The notes beneath the pieces are model-generated. The model saw only the letters and a program-made list of their open reading frames with translations, searched no databases and had not been told where the DNA came from. Both the position numbers and the translations under genes were made by a program. 64,000 nt of DNA from Micromonospora profundi (GTDB lineage: Bacteria; Actinomycetota; Actinomycetes; Mycobacteriales; Micromonosporaceae). The stretch spans positions 2,170,001 through 2,234,000 of the forward strand of contig NZ_JAATJK010000001.1 of NCBI RefSeq assembly GCF_011927785.1, read 5' to 3'. Below are positions 1-8,962 of the stretch, piece after piece. Every line of letters begins with the position of its first letter. Position 1 is the stretch's first letter.

Positions 1-1
1 G

Positions 2-1207
2 GCCCGGCTCTACCTGGACGTCGGGTCGCACCCGGAGTACGCCACACCGGAGTGCGACTCGGTGACCGACCTGGTCGCCCACGACCGGGCCGGCGAGCGG
101 ATCCTGGAAGGGCTGCTCGTCGACGCGGAGAAGCGACTGCACGACGAGGGCATCGCAGGTGAGATCTACCTGTTCAAGAACAACACCGACTCGGCCGGCA
201 ACTCGTACGGCTGCCACGAGAACTACCTGGTGTCCCGGCACGGAGAGTTCGGCCGGCTCGCCGACGTACTCATCCCGTTCCTTGTCACCCGGCAGTTGAT
301 CTGCGGGGCCGGCAAGGTGCTGCAGACCCCGCGCGGCGCGGTCTACTGCCTGTCGCAGCGGGCCGAGCACATCTGGGAGGGCGTCTCCTCGGCGACCACC
401 CGCAGCCGCCCGATCATCAACACCCGCGACGAGCCGCACGCCGACGCCGAGCGCTACCGGCGGCTGCACGTCATCGTCGGCGACTCCAACATGAACGAGG
501 TCACCACGCTGCTCAAGGTCGGCACCGCCGACATCGTGCTGCGGATGATCGAGGCCGGTGTGGTGATGCGCGACCTGTCGCTGGAGAACCCGATCCGGGC
601 GATCCGCGAGGTGTCACACGACATCACCGGCCGGCGCAAGGTCCGGTTGGCCTCCGGCAAGGAGGTCAGCGCGCTGGACATCCAGCAGGAATACCTGGCC
701 AAGGCCACCGAGTTCGTCGAGCGCCGGGGCGGCGACCAGGCCGCCAAACGGGTCGTCGAGCTGTGGGGCCGGGTCCTGCACGCGGTCGAGACCGGCGACC
801 TGGAGCCGGTCTCCCGGGAGATCGACTGGGTCAGCAAGCTGCGGCTGATCGAGCGCTACCAGCGCAAGCACGACCTGCCGCTGTCACACCCCCGGGTGGC
901 CCAACTGGACCTGGCCTACCACGACGTACGCCGCGGACGTGGCCTCTACGGGCTGCTGGAGCGTCGCGGCGAGGTCGACCGGGTGACCACCGACCCGGAG
1001 ATCTTCGAGGCGAAGGAGACCCCGCCGCAGACCACCCGGGCGCGGCTGCGCGGCGAGTTCATCAGGCACGCCCAGGAGAAGCGCCGGGACTTCACAGTCG
1101 ACTGGGTGCACCTCAAGCTCAACGACCAGGCGCAGCGCACAGTGCTCTGCAAGGACCCGTTCCGCGCGTACGACGAGCGGGTGGAGCGGTTGATCGCCAG
1201 CATGTGA
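2..1207 (+). CDS. pafA: Pup--protein ligase PafA (5' end outside window)
   Basis: PafA ligates the prokaryotic ubiquitin-like protein Pup to lysines of proteins destined for the proteasome, through a glutamine-synthetase-like, ATP-using carboxylate-amine ligase domain. The frame is open from base 2 and begins with [13 protein letters not shown], a conserved PafA/Dop block. It continues through [18 protein letters not shown] and [22 protein letters not shown], both typical of PafA. About 401 residues are visible and the family is near 450, so roughly 50 N-terminal residues are missing. An internal GTG at 62 would cut the conserved block and is not the start. The later pafB, pafC, tatA and tatC genes match the usual actinobacterial neighbourhood. 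Confidence 0.95.
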   Translation, partial: ARLYLDVGSHPEYATPECDSVTDLVAHDRAGERILEGLLVDAEKRLHDEGIAGEIYLFKNNTDSAGNSYGCHENYLVSRHGEFGRLADVLIPFLVTRQLICGAGKVLQTPRGAVYCLSQRAEHIWEGVSSATTRSRPIINTRDEPHADAERYRRLHVIVGDSNMNEVTTLLKVGTADIVLRMIEAGVVMRDLSLENPIRAIREVSHDITGRRKVRLASGKEVSALDIQQEYLAKATEFVERRGGDQAAKRVVELWGRVLHAVETGDLEPVSREIDWVSKLRLIERYQRKHDLPLSHPRVAQLDLAYHDVRRGRGLYGLLERRGEVDRVTTDPEIFEAKETPPQTTRARLRGEFIRHAQEKRRDFTVDWVHLKLNDQAQRTVLCKDPFRAYDERVERLIASM

Positions 1208-1274
1208 CGGTCGTGCCGGTCCCGTCGGTGGTCACCGCCGGCGGGGCCGACCGGCCCGGTAGGCTGGGCGCGCC

Positions 1275-1466
1275 ATGACGACTTCTGGACCTTCCGACGG
1301 CTCCGAGCGCGGCTCGCGGCAGAACTGGGTCGAGCGGCGGCGGGAGAAGATCCGCGCCGAGATCGACCGCAACCGGCGCGGTGACTACACAGTGCCGACG
1401 TGGGTGCTGGCCCTGGCCCTGGCCCTCATCGTGGGCGGCTGGCTAGCCCTGATCTTCCTCGCGTAG
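1275..1466 (+). CDS. small single-pass membrane protein, unknown function
   Basis: The 63-residue product has a charged N-terminal half (RRREKIRAEIDRNRR) followed by one C-terminal hydrophobic helix (VLALALALIVGGWLALIF), so it would be a tail-anchored membrane protein with the basic part in the cytoplasm. TAGGCT at 1260-1265 lies nine bases before the ATG, as expected of a leaderless transcript. It follows pafA on the same strand after a 67-base gap. I do not recognise a family; small proteins of this shape are common next to pafA in Micromonosporaceae, but that is recollection rather than a search. Confidence 0.7.
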   Translation: MTTSGPSDGSERGSRQNWVERRREKIRAEIDRNRRGDYTVPTWVLALALALIVGGWLALIFLA

Positions 1467-1484
1467 TCCCCGCCGCCTTGCGCG

Positions 1485-1557
1485 TCGATCATGGAGTTGT
1501 GGTGCCTGAGTTCTGACGATTCGCCGCCTTCGTCCACCACCACAACTCCATGATCGA
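1485..1557. repeat. 20-bp perfect inverted repeat, Micromonospora-type intergenic dyad
   Basis: Bases 1485-1504 (TCGATCATGGAGTTGTGGTG) are exactly complementary to 1538-1557, with a 33-base spacer. The dyad lies between the convergent 63-residue membrane protein gene and the DUF3866 gene, so it could serve as a bidirectional terminator, although the long loop and lack of a T-tract argue against that as its only role. The core GATCATGGAGTTGTGG resembles a short dispersed intergenic element I recall from Micromonospora genomes. Confidence 0.8.
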
Positions 1558-1561
1558 CGAA

Positions 1562-1612
1562 GTTGGGGTTGGGGTTGGGGTTGGGGTTCGGGTTACGGGG
1601 TTGGGGTTCCCG
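1562..1612 (+). repeat. GGGGTT tandem repeat, G-quadruplex-prone
   Basis: Four consecutive GGGGTT units, then the variants TCGGGTTAC and GGGGTTGGGG, run from about 1562 to 1612. The G-rich strand is the plus strand. The array overlaps the 3' end of the minus-strand DUF3866 gene, where it encodes the low-complexity tail, and its stop codon (1593-1595) lies inside the array. Four runs of four G separated by two bases is a classic G-quadruplex pattern. It lies five bases after the 20-bp inverted repeat. Confidence 0.85.
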
Positions 1613-2702
1613 GGGCTCGGGGGAGGTGGGTTACTGCTTGGCGGCCGGCGGCTGCTGCTGCCAGGAAGTAGGCGTGGTCGGCGTCGAGGCCGCGGCCCAT
1701 CGTGGACAGTGGCACCGGGGTGGCCCGCAGGGCGGCGTCGAGGCCAGCGGTGGGCACCCGCACGATCCGGTGCCGGGCCGCCAGCGGCGCCAGCGCCGCG
1801 TCGACCTCGGCGGCCAGCGCCAGGGGCAGGTCGTCGGGCACCACCAGTTCCGCCGGGGCGAGCGCCACCCGGCCGTACGCGGTGAGGCTGTGGTGCGACA
1901 CGCCCCGGTGCCGGGGACGGGCGTCGGCGTCGGAGATCCGCAGCGAGCCGACCGCGTGGCCGCCGAGCGTGGCGATCGCGTTGACGGCTTCGCCGACTGC
2001 CACTCCGGAGAAACCCCAGCGGGTGCCTGTGCCCAGGTTGCCGGGCCCCTGCGCCACGATTGCCACGTCGGCGTCGAGCACGTGGCGGGCGGCGAGCAGG
2101 CCGCCGTGCAGTGAGGTGGCCTCCAGGTCGCCGCCGAACGACTGCCCGACGGTGATCGTGCCGGCTAGCTCGCCTCGTAGCCCGGCGAGGGTGCGGGAGA
2201 ACCACGCCGGCAGTGCTCCGCCGTCGGTCAGCAGGTACGCCACCCGGGCGTGCGGGGCGTCGGCCCGGATGCCGGCCAGGATCGCCGGCAGCGCCGAGTG
2301 CAGGTCGGCGGTGACCACTGGCATCCCGCCCAGGTCGTCGGCGTCGGCCAGCACATCCCGGTACGGCGACGCCTCCTCGTCGACGCCGAGCAGGATCGGC
2401 TGCAGCGGGGTGTAGCGGGCCTTGACGAGGTGCCCGGCATCGCGGGTGTCGCCGACGTCCGGCGGGTCCGGCGGCAGCCGGTCCGGCAGTGCCACCACGA
2501 GGGCGTACCCGCCGGTGCCGAGCCCCATCAGCAGCGCGCCGGCGTTGAGCAGCACCCGGTCGCCGGGCTCGGGGTTGCCGACCAGTTCGGGGTACGCGAG
2601 CGCCCGCATCCGTGTGCCGTCGGGCAGATCGACGTCGAGTTCCACCGCCCCGGTCCACTGCCGTCGCAGTGCCGCCACCGTCCCCGCCCGCCATCGCACC
2701 AT
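1593..2702 (-). CDS. DUF3866 family protein
   Basis: The 369-residue product starts MVRWRAGTVAALRRQWTGAVELDVDLPDG and matches what I recall of DUF3866 proteins, an actinobacterial and clostridial family of unknown function. Conserved-looking stretches are VVTADLHSALPAILAGIR, VGQSFGGDLEATSLHGGL and AIVAQGPGNLGTGTRWGFSG. No signal peptide or membrane helix is evident, so it is probably cytoplasmic. The ATG at 2702 is preceded by TAGCGT eight bases upstream, fitting a leaderless start and ruling out the longer upstream-extended frame. The C-terminus runs into the GGGGTT array, so the last residues are low complexity and possibly variable. Confidence 0.8.
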   Translation of the reverse strand: MVRWRAGTVAALRRQWTGAVELDVDLPDGTRMRALAYPELVGNPEPGDRVLLNAGALLMGLGTGGYALVVALPDRLPPDPPDVGDTRDAGHLVKARYTPLQPILLGVDEEASPYRDVLADADDLGGMPVVTADLHSALPAILAGIRADAPHARVAYLLTDGGALPAWFSRTLAGLRGELAGTITVGQSFGGDLEATSLHGGLLAARHVLDADVAIVAQGPGNLGTGTRWGFSGVAVGEAVNAIATLGGHAVGSLRISDADARPRHRGVSHHSLTAYGRVALAPAELVVPDDLPLALAAEVDAALAPLAARHRIVRVPTAGLDAALRATPVPLSTMGRGLDADHAYFLAAAAAGRQAVTHLPRAPGTPTP

Positions 2703-2757
2703 GACGGGAAACGCTAGCGGCGCGTGCGCGCAGCCCCGCGCCCGGGTGCTGGGGCGG

Positions 2758-3765
2758 TCAGCTCGGGTCGGGTTCGCCGCCGGCGTCCTCACTCGGTTGG
2801 GCCTGGGTGTCGCGGGCTGTTCCGGCGGCACCGGGCAGCGACCGGGTCGGGTCGAGGAAGACGTACCGGATCGCCGGATACCGCCCGGTGAGCCGCCGTT
2901 CGGCCTCGTCGGCGGTGGCCTCGATGGCCGCGCCGGTGGCGTCGTCGCGGAAGTCGACCTTCGCGGCGACCAGGACGTCGTCCGGGCCGAGCTGCATCGT
3001 CAGCAGGGTGTCGATCCGCTCCACCTCGGGCAGGCCGGCCAGGTCGTGCTCGATCTCGCGACGCAGCCGCTCCGGGACCGACCGGCCGACAAGCAGCGAC
3101 AGGTTGTTGCTGGCCAGGATGCCCGCGACGGTCAGCAGCAGCAGCCCGATCAGGATCGAGGCGATGCCGTCCCACAGCTCGTCGCCGGTGGCCTCGGAAA
3201 GACCGACGCCGAGTGCGGCAATCAGCAGCCCGATCAGCGCCGCGCTGTCTTCCAGGAAGACCGCCTTGACGGTGGTGTCGGCGGTCAGGCGCAGGAACCG
3301 CCGGGGTGTGGTCTGCCACCGCCGGGACTCGCGGCGGACCTGCCGCACGGCCCGCGCCAGCGAGATGGACTCGATGACGAACGAGACGGCAAGCACGACG
3401 TACGAGATCAGGTAGTCGCCGCTGTGCTCGTGCACCAGGATGGTGGTGACACCGTGGGTGACGGCGAAACCGGCACCGGCCACGAAGGTGAACATGGCGG
3501 CGAAGAACGCCCAGACGTAGCTTTCCTTGCCGTACCCGAAGGGGTGTTGGGGGTCGGCCGGCCGTGCGCCCCGGCGTAGCGCCTGGAAGAGCAACACCTC
3601 GGTGGTGGTGTCGGCGACCGAGTGCGCCGCCTCGGAGAGCATCGCCGCCGAGCCGGAGATCAGTCCGGCAACCAGCTTCGCGACGGCGATCGCGAGGTTG
3701 GCGGCACCGGCCACGACCACCGTTGCGACGCTCTCGCTCTCGGTCTTCGCCCCCGCTTCCGCCAT
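2758..3765 (-). CDS. cation diffusion facilitator family transporter
   Basis: A 335-residue inner-membrane protein of the CDF family, which exports divalent metals such as Zn2+, Fe2+ or Mn2+ in exchange for protons. Helix 2 carries SEAAHSVADTTTE, giving the family HxxxD site. The fifth helix region has FLEDSAALIGLLIAALGV with an acidic pair. The last third (LLTMQLGPDDVLVAAKVDF) is the ferredoxin-like cytoplasmic domain. Metal specificity cannot be read from this. The ATG at 3765 is chosen because TAGTGT lies seven bases upstream and the sequence before it is not transporter-like. The gene is convergent with nothing and divergent from pafB, with 117 bases between the starts. Confidence 0.9.
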   Translation of the reverse strand: MAEAGAKTESESVATVVVAGAANLAIAVAKLVAGLISGSAAMLSEAAHSVADTTTEVLLFQALRRGARPADPQHPFGYGKESYVWAFFAAMFTFVAGAGFAVTHGVTTILVHEHSGDYLISYVVLAVSFVIESISLARAVRQVRRESRRWQTTPRRFLRLTADTTVKAVFLEDSAALIGLLIAALGVGLSEATGDELWDGIASILIGLLLLTVAGILASNNLSLLVGRSVPERLRREIEHDLAGLPEVERIDTLLTMQLGPDDVLVAAKVDFRDDATGAAIEATADEAERRLTGRYPAIRYVFLDPTRSLPGAAGTARDTQAQPSEDAGGEPDPS

Positions 3766-3882
3766 GAGGGCCACACTATGGCCGGCGTCGGACACACGCA
3801 GTGGACACCGCCGATCCGAACAAGTGTGCGGCACGCCCGCGCGGGTGCACGCCTGCGGCGTGTCGGCTGCTAGCGTCTACCC

Positions 3883-4881
3883 GTGTCGCGGACCCGCACC
3901 GAACGCCTGGTCAACCTGGTGATCTGCCTGCTGTCCACGCGACGGTTCCTGACCGCCGCGCAGATCGCCGCGACCGTGCCCGGTTACGAGCACGATCCGG
4001 ACGACGCGCGTGACCACGAGGCGTTCCAGCGCAAATTCGAACGGGACAAGGCCGAGCTGCGCGAGCTGGGTGTCCCACTGGAGACCGGCACGGCCAGCGT
4101 CTTCGACGCCGAGCCGGGTTACCGCATCGCCCACCGCGAGTACGCGTTGCCCGACATCCCGCTCGAGCCGGACGAGGCAGCCGCGGTGGGCATCGCCGCC
4201 CGTCTGTGGCAGCACGCCGGGCTGGCGGCCGCCGCGTCGTCCGGGCTGGCCAAGCTGCGTGCCGCAGGCGTGGACGTCGACCCGCAGGCCACCCTCGGTC
4301 TGGAGCCGATGGTCACCGTCGACCCGGCGTTCGCGCCGCTGACCAGCGCCGCGCGGGACCGCCGCGAGGTGGGGTTCGACTACCGCATACCTGACCGGGA
4401 CGCGCCCAGCCGTCGACGGTTGCAGCCCTGGGGCGTGGTGTGCTGGCGTGGCCGGTGGTATGTGGTCGGCCATGACCTGGACCGCGAGGCCACCCGCTGC
4501 TTCCGCCTGTCCCGCGTCGTCGGCACGGTCCGGGTGACCGGCGCCCCCGGCGCCTACGAGCCGCCCGCCGGGGTGGACCTGATCAGCCACGTCGCGCGCT
4601 GGTCCGGCCCGGTGGAGCACACCGGCCGTGCCACGGTGCTTGCCGCGCCGGGCCGGGCCGCCGGCCTGCGCCGCTGGGCGGTGGAGGTGACCGCCGGCCC
4701 GGACGGCGACCTGCTCACCCTGCCGTACTCCGACCCGGACGGGCTGGCCGGGCAACTCATCGGGTACGGCCCGGACGTGCGGGCGCTCGACCCGCCGGAG
4801 GTCCGCGAGGCGGTCATCCAGCGACTCAAGGAGATCGCCGCCCGGCACGACGAGCTGGCCGTCACGGGAGGTGCCCGGTGA
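3883..4881 (+). CDS. pafB: PafB, WYL-domain transcriptional regulator
   Basis: This 332-residue protein has an N-terminal winged helix-turn-helix (TERLVNLVICLLSTRRFLTAAQIAATV), a central WYL domain (WYVVGHDLDREATRCFRLSRVVG) and a C-terminal WCX-type extension. In mycobacteria PafB and PafC form a heterodimer that activates DNA-damage genes independently of LexA. The GTG start is supported by TAGCGT at 3871-3876, six bases upstream. Its stop overlaps the pafC start in GTGA, so the two are translationally coupled. Despite the name there is no known role in pupylation chemistry. Confidence 0.93.
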   Translation: MSRTRTERLVNLVICLLSTRRFLTAAQIAATVPGYEHDPDDARDHEAFQRKFERDKAELRELGVPLETGTASVFDAEPGYRIAHREYALPDIPLEPDEAAAVGIAARLWQHAGLAAAASSGLAKLRAAGVDVDPQATLGLEPMVTVDPAFAPLTSAARDRREVGFDYRIPDRDAPSRRRLQPWGVVCWRGRWYVVGHDLDREATRCFRLSRVVGTVRVTGAPGAYEPPAGVDLISHVARWSGPVEHTGRATVLAAPGRAAGLRRWAVEVTAGPDGDLLTLPYSDPDGLAGQLIGYGPDVRALDPPEVREAVIQRLKEIAARHDELAVTGGAR

Positions 4882-5948
4882 CCCGGCCGGCCTCCCGAAC
4901 CTCCGCCGACCGGCTGGCCCGGCTGCTCAACCTGGTGCCCTACCTGCTTGCCCGGCCCGGCATCGAGATCGCCGAGGCGGCCGGCGACCTGGGCGTCACC
5001 GAACGCCAGCTCCGGGAGGACCTGGAGCTGCTCTGGGTGTGCGGGCTGCCCGGTTACGGTCCCGGCGACCTGATCGACATGGCGTTCGACGGTGACCGGG
5101 TGACAATCACCTACGACGCGGGGATCGACAGGCCGCTGCGGCTCACCCCCGACGAGGCGCTCGCGCTCGTGGTGGCGCTGCGGATGCTCGCCGAGACGCC
5201 CGGGGTGGCCAACCGGGAGGCCATCGAACGGGCCCTCGCCAAGATCGAGGACGCCGCTGGTGACCTGGTGGGCGCCCCGGTGGCGGTCCGGCTGCCTGGC
5301 GACGCCCGGCGCGTCGAGGCGCTGCGCGCCGCCGTGGAGGGCGGCCGGGCGCTGCGGATCGTCTACTACACCGCCGCCCGGGACGAGACCACCGAGCGCG
5401 TCATCGACCCGCTGCGGATGCTGATGGTCGGCGGCCGGGCGTACGTCGAGGCGTGGTGCCGGCGCGCGGAGGCGGTCCGGCTGTTCCGCGCCGACCGGAT
5501 CGACGCGATCACCGAGCTGGACGAGCCGGCCACCGTTCCGCCGCAGGCCGTCCCGCACGATCTCGCCGGGGGAGTCTTCCGCCCCTCGCCAGACCTGCCG
5601 TTGATCACCCTGCGCATCGGGCGGAGCGAGCGGTGGATCACCGAGTACTACCCGTGTGAGCGGGTGGAGGCCGGCGACGGCGACCAGTGGCTCGTCTCGC
5701 TGCGGGTGACCGACCTCAGCTGGGCCCGCCGGTTCGTGCTGGGGCTCGGCCCGGGTGCCACGGTGGTCGCCCCGGTCGAGCTGGCCGAGCAGGTCCGGGC
5801 CACGGCAGCCGCCGCCCTCGATGCGTATGCCGTACCCGCGCCCGCCGCCGGGTCTGGAGGGTCCGGGCCCGACACCGCCGCTGCCCCGGACGCCGGCTCC
5901 GAGGCTGCGGCCCGTGACATCGCGACGTCCGGCTCAGCGGCGTCCTAG
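4878..5948 (+). CDS. pafC: PafC, WYL-domain transcriptional regulator
   Basis: The second half of the PafBC pair, 356 residues. The N-terminal helix-turn-helix (SADRLARLLNLVPYLLARPGIEIAEAAGDLGVTERQLREDLELL) is followed by the WYL region (YYTAARDETTERVIDPLRMLMVGGRAYVEAWCRRAEAVRLFRADRI). Here WYL reads as YVEAW, as is common in PafC. The C-terminal 40 residues are an Ala/Gly/Pro-rich tail unlike the rest. The start is the GTG at 4878, inside the GTGA overlap with pafB. Expected to respond to DNA damage together with PafB. Confidence 0.92.
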   Translation: MTRPASRTSADRLARLLNLVPYLLARPGIEIAEAAGDLGVTERQLREDLELLWVCGLPGYGPGDLIDMAFDGDRVTITYDAGIDRPLRLTPDEALALVVALRMLAETPGVANREAIERALAKIEDAAGDLVGAPVAVRLPGDARRVEALRAAVEGGRALRIVYYTAARDETTERVIDPLRMLMVGGRAYVEAWCRRAEAVRLFRADRIDAITELDEPATVPPQAVPHDLAGGVFRPSPDLPLITLRIGRSERWITEYYPCERVEAGDGDQWLVSLRVTDLSWARRFVLGLGPGATVVAPVELAEQVRATAAAALDAYAVPAPAAGSGGSGPDTAAAPDAGSEAAARDIATSGSAAS

Positions 5949-6106
5949 GCCCGACTCTGGTCAGGCCGACGCACGATCGGCGACGGTGGCCGGGGCAGCC
6001 CGCTCACGATGGAACGAGTGGCATCCGCGGCGCGGCATGGCCACCTGTTCCTGCATACGGCACGCTCGTCCGGCAGTGGCCGAGCGCACCCAGTAGGCTG
6101 TCCGTC

Positions 6107-6352
6107 GTGCTGATCTGGATCGTGCTCGCGGTGGTGCTGCTCCCGCTCGTGGCGCTCGCGCTGGCCGTACGACCGGTGTTGTCCCGGCTGCCCCACCTGC
6201 GTCGCGCCTCGGTGGCATTGCAGCGGCGGGCCGCCGAGGCCGAGGCGCTGCGGGAGACCGCCGAGGCGTTGCAGCAGCGCGCCGAGGGAATCCAACAGCA
6301 ACTCGACACCGCCCAGCATCATCTCGCCCTCATCAAGGCCAAGCGCAGCTGA
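6107..6352 (+). CDS. small membrane-anchored coiled-coil protein
   Basis: An 81-residue protein with one N-terminal membrane helix (MLIWIVLAVVLLPLVALALAV) and a helical, Gln/Glu/Ala-rich remainder (LQRRAAEAEALRETAEALQQRAEGIQQQLDTAQ) with coiled-coil character. The GTG start is preceded by TAGGCT at 6094-6099, seven bases away, as for a leaderless mRNA. It lies between pafC and tatA. The bitopic shape resembles TatA/TatB, but there is no Gly-Pro hinge after the helix, so I do not call it a Tat component. Function unknown. Confidence 0.7.
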   Translation: MLIWIVLAVVLLPLVALALAVRPVLSRLPHLRRASVALQRRAAEAEALRETAEALQQRAEGIQQQLDTAQHHLALIKAKRS

Positions 6353-6556
6353 TCGACGGGCGTCATCGGCCCCTCCGGCCAGGGCGGGCGTACACCCCGG
6401 GTGACCTGTGGGGCGACGGTTGACGGATGATCGTGGGTGGTCGAGACTTCACCCGGCCGGGCCTGATCATCACCGCCCCGGCAGGTGGCATTCCGCTCGT
6501 CCGCACGTACGATGGGCTGCGTACCACCCCCGGACACAGAGCGACTGGAGCTTCTC

Positions 6557-6871
6557 ATGGGTGCCCTCAAGCCGTGGCACATCGCCGTTCTTGTGGTTGT
6601 GCTGATCCTGCTGTTCGGCGCGAAGCGGCTCCCCGACGCCGCCCGCTCGCTGGGCCGCTCGCTGCGGATCATCAAGGCCGAGACCAAGAGCCTGCAGGAT
6701 GACGACCGCGACCTCGCCGAGAAGGCCGACGCGCAGGCCGGCTACCAGCCGCTGCCGCCGCACGCCGGGCAGCAGGCGCCGTACACCGGTCAGCCGCAGC
6801 AGGCGCCGTACCAGCAGGCGCCGCAGCAGCAGCCGGTCGTCGACCCGGTGCACCGCGGCCGCGACAACTGA
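6557..6871 (+). CDS. tatA: Sec-independent translocase subunit TatA
   Basis: TatA forms the protein-conducting part of the twin-arginine translocase, which exports folded proteins. The 104-residue product shows the diagnostic order: a short N-terminal membrane helix ([20 protein letters not shown]) with the FGAKRLP hinge, an amphipathic helix ([20 protein letters not shown]), then an acidic and Gln/Pro/Tyr-rich tail with APYQQAP-type repeats. The ATG at 6557 gives the correct TatA N-terminus; the longer open frame upstream lacks membrane character. tatC follows after 18 bases, so the two are probably co-transcribed. Confidence 0.95.
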   Translation: MGALKPWHIAVLVVVLILLFGAKRLPDAARSLGRSLRIIKAETKSLQDDDRDLAEKADAQAGYQPLPPHAGQQAPYTGQPQQAPYQQAPQQQPVVDPVHRGRDN

Positions 6872-6889
6872 CCGAGAGGCCCCACCATC

Positions 6890-7843
6890 GTGGCCTTCGC
6901 CCTGCGTAAGCGCGGCCCCAGCACGTTCGAGCGGGCCGCCGACGGCTCGATGACGCTCATCGAGCACGTCCGCGAGCTGCGCAACCGCCTGTTTCGTGCC
7001 TCGCTGGCGATCCTGATCGGCTTCGGGTTCGGCATCTGGCTGGCCGAGCCGGTCCGGTTGTTGCTGTCGCGGCCGTACTGCGACCTGCCCGGCTCGGTCG
7101 ACCCGAGCACCGGCAAGTGCCTGTTCGTCCAGCTCGGCCCCGCGGACCTGTTCCTGCTCAACCTGAAGATCGGCCTGTGGGTGGGTCTGATCATCGCGGC
7201 GCCGATCTGGCTCTACCAGCTCTGGGCGTTCATCGCGCCCGGTCTGCACCGGCACGAGCGGCGCTATGCCTACGCCTTCACGGCTCTGGCGGCGCCGCTC
7301 TTCGCCGCCGGTGCGGTGCTGGCGTACTTCGTCACCGCCAAGGGCCTCGAGTTCCTGATGAACGTGTCCGGCGATGACATCTCGACCACGCTGGAAGTCA
7401 CCAGGTACATATCGTTCGTCACCAACCTGATTTTGCTGTTCGGTGTGGCGTTCGAGTTCCCGCTGATCGTGCTGATGCTCAACTTCGTGGGCATGGCAAG
7501 CGCTAAGCGGCTACTCAGCTGGTGGCGGGTGGCGGTGTTCGTGTTCTTCGCGTTCTCCGCAGTGGTGACGCCCACCCCTGACCCGTTCGGGATGACCGCG
7601 CTGGCGATCTGTCTGTGCGCTCTGTACTTCGCAGCGGTCGGGGTGGCGTTCATCAACGACAAGCGGCGTGGGCGCGGCAAGGAGGTCTACGCCGGTCTGG
7701 ACGACGACGAGGTCTCGCCGCTGGAGCACGAGGCGGATCCGGTCGTGGCCGGGCAGCGGGTCGACGCGACAGCGCCGATCGGTGCCCCCGAGCCGATCGC
7801 CAAGCCGGCGCCGATCGAGCGTCGCTACGACGACATGACCTGA
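6890..7843 (+). CDS. tatC: Sec-independent translocase subunit TatC
   Basis: TatC is the six-helix receptor that binds twin-arginine signal peptides. The 317-residue product has the family N-terminal motif MTLIEHVRELRNRLFRA, the segment LWAFIAPGLHRHERRYAY, and the later FEFPLIVLMLNFVGM and FVFFAFSAVVTPTPDP motifs. The C-terminal 60 residues are acidic and hydrophilic, longer than in E. coli TatC but usual in actinobacteria. The start is GTG, following GAGAGG about ten bases upstream. It is in an operon with tatA. No tatB is nearby; actinobacteria usually encode it elsewhere. Confidence 0.95.
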   Translation: MAFALRKRGPSTFERAADGSMTLIEHVRELRNRLFRASLAILIGFGFGIWLAEPVRLLLSRPYCDLPGSVDPSTGKCLFVQLGPADLFLLNLKIGLWVGLIIAAPIWLYQLWAFIAPGLHRHERRYAYAFTALAAPLFAAGAVLAYFVTAKGLEFLMNVSGDDISTTLEVTRYISFVTNLILLFGVAFEFPLIVLMLNFVGMASAKRLLSWWRVAVFVFFAFSAVVTPTPDPFGMTALAICLCALYFAAVGVAFINDKRRGRGKEVYAGLDDDEVSPLEHEADPVVAGQRVDATAPIGAPEPIAKPAPIERRYDDMT

Positions 7844-8032
7844 CGGCCGCGCGCCGCCTGGTCCCGCCGACGCCGTCCCCGCCTGCCGGGGGCGGCGTCG
7901 CCGTGTCCAGCCGCTCACACCACCGCCGGCCAGCGCCTCACCGGCCGTCGCCCGCCGCAACGGCAGCGGGGCTGATCAAGACGCCGCGGCAGCCAGGTGA
8001 CCGGCGGGTGTGCGGGCGGTACGGTGCTGCCC

Positions 8033-8962
8033 GTGACCGCAGACGATCACCTGCCCGGTGCGCTCGCCGGTGGCCCCGTCGCCGTGCTGACGAACCCGAC
8101 GGCCGGACGGGGACGACACCGCGCGTTGCTGCCCCAGCTTGTGGAAGGGCTGGCTGCCGCCGACCGGCCGGTACGACTGTTGTCGGCGTCCGGTCCGGGC
8201 GAGGCGGAGGCGGCCTGCCGTGCTGCGGTCGCCGACGGCGTCGGCGCGCTCGTGGCGATCGGCGGGGACGGCACGGTCCACCAGGCGTTGCAGGCGGTCG
8301 CCGGCACCGACGTGCCGTTCGGGCCGGTGCCGGCGGGCACCGGTAACGACTTCGCGGTCGACACCGGGTTCCCGGCCGACCCCCTCGCGGCGGTGGCGGT
8401 GATGGTCGAGGCGCTGCGCGCCGGCCGGACCCACGCCGTCGACCTGGCCCGGATGGTCAACGCGGAGGGCGTCGAACGCTGGTACGGGGCGGTCCTCGCG
8501 GCGGGGTTCGACGCGATCGTCAACGAGCGGGCAAACCGGATGCGGTGGCCGCGCGGCCCCCGTCGGTACGACCTGGCGATCCTGGTCGAGCTGGCCCGGC
8601 TGCGACCACGCCGGTACACGCTGCGCCTGGACGGGGTGCCGCACGAGCTGGACGCGGTCCTCATGGCGGTGGGCAACTGCCCGACGTACGGCGGTGGGAT
8701 GCGGATCTGCCCGGACGCCGACCCGACCGACGGGCTGCTCGACGTGGTGGTGGCCGGCCGGGCCGACCGCCGGACCCTGATCCGGGTGAAGCCGCGCATC
8801 TACCAGGGCACCCACGTCAGCCATCCGCTGGTGACCACCTACCGTGCCCGCACGGTGGAGGTGGCGGCCGAGGGCATCGTCGGGTACGCCGACGGGGAGC
8901 GGTCGCTGGCCCTGCCGGTGACGATCAGTGCGGTGCCGGGCGCGGTGCGGCTGCTGCGCTGA
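8033..8962 (+). CDS. diacylglycerol/lipid kinase family protein
   Basis: A 309-residue DAGK-catalytic-domain protein of the YegS/DgkB type, which phosphorylates diacylglycerol or a related lipid at the inner membrane face. It shows VAVLTNPTAGRGRHR at the N-terminus, the nucleotide loop LVAIGGDGTVHQALQAV, and PVPAGTGNDFA. The C-terminal half includes MAVGNCPTYGGGMRICPDADPTDGLLDVV, typical of the family. Start GTG 8033 is favoured over the upstream GTG at 7997 because TACGGT (8020-8025) lies seven bases before it. The 3' end overlaps the convergent EamA gene by 38 bases. The position downstream of tatC is common in actinobacteria. Confidence 0.88.
   Translation: MTADDHLPGALAGGPVAVLTNPTAGRGRHRALLPQLVEGLAAADRPVRLLSASGPGEAEAACRAAVADGVGALVAIGGDGTVHQALQAVAGTDVPFGPVPAGTGNDFAVDTGFPADPLAAVAVMVEALRAGRTHAVDLARMVNAEGVERWYGAVLAAGFDAIVNERANRMRWPRGPRRYDLAILVELARLRPRRYTLRLDGVPHELDAVLMAVGNCPTYGGGMRICPDADPTDGLLDVVVAGRADRRTLIRVKPRIYQGTHVSHPLVTTYRARTVEVAAEGIVGYADGERSLALPVTISAVPGAVRLLR

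Noticed and set aside
6107-6352. TatB
   Set aside because: One helix plus a coiled coil fits roughly, but the Gly-Pro hinge and conserved Glu of TatB are missing.
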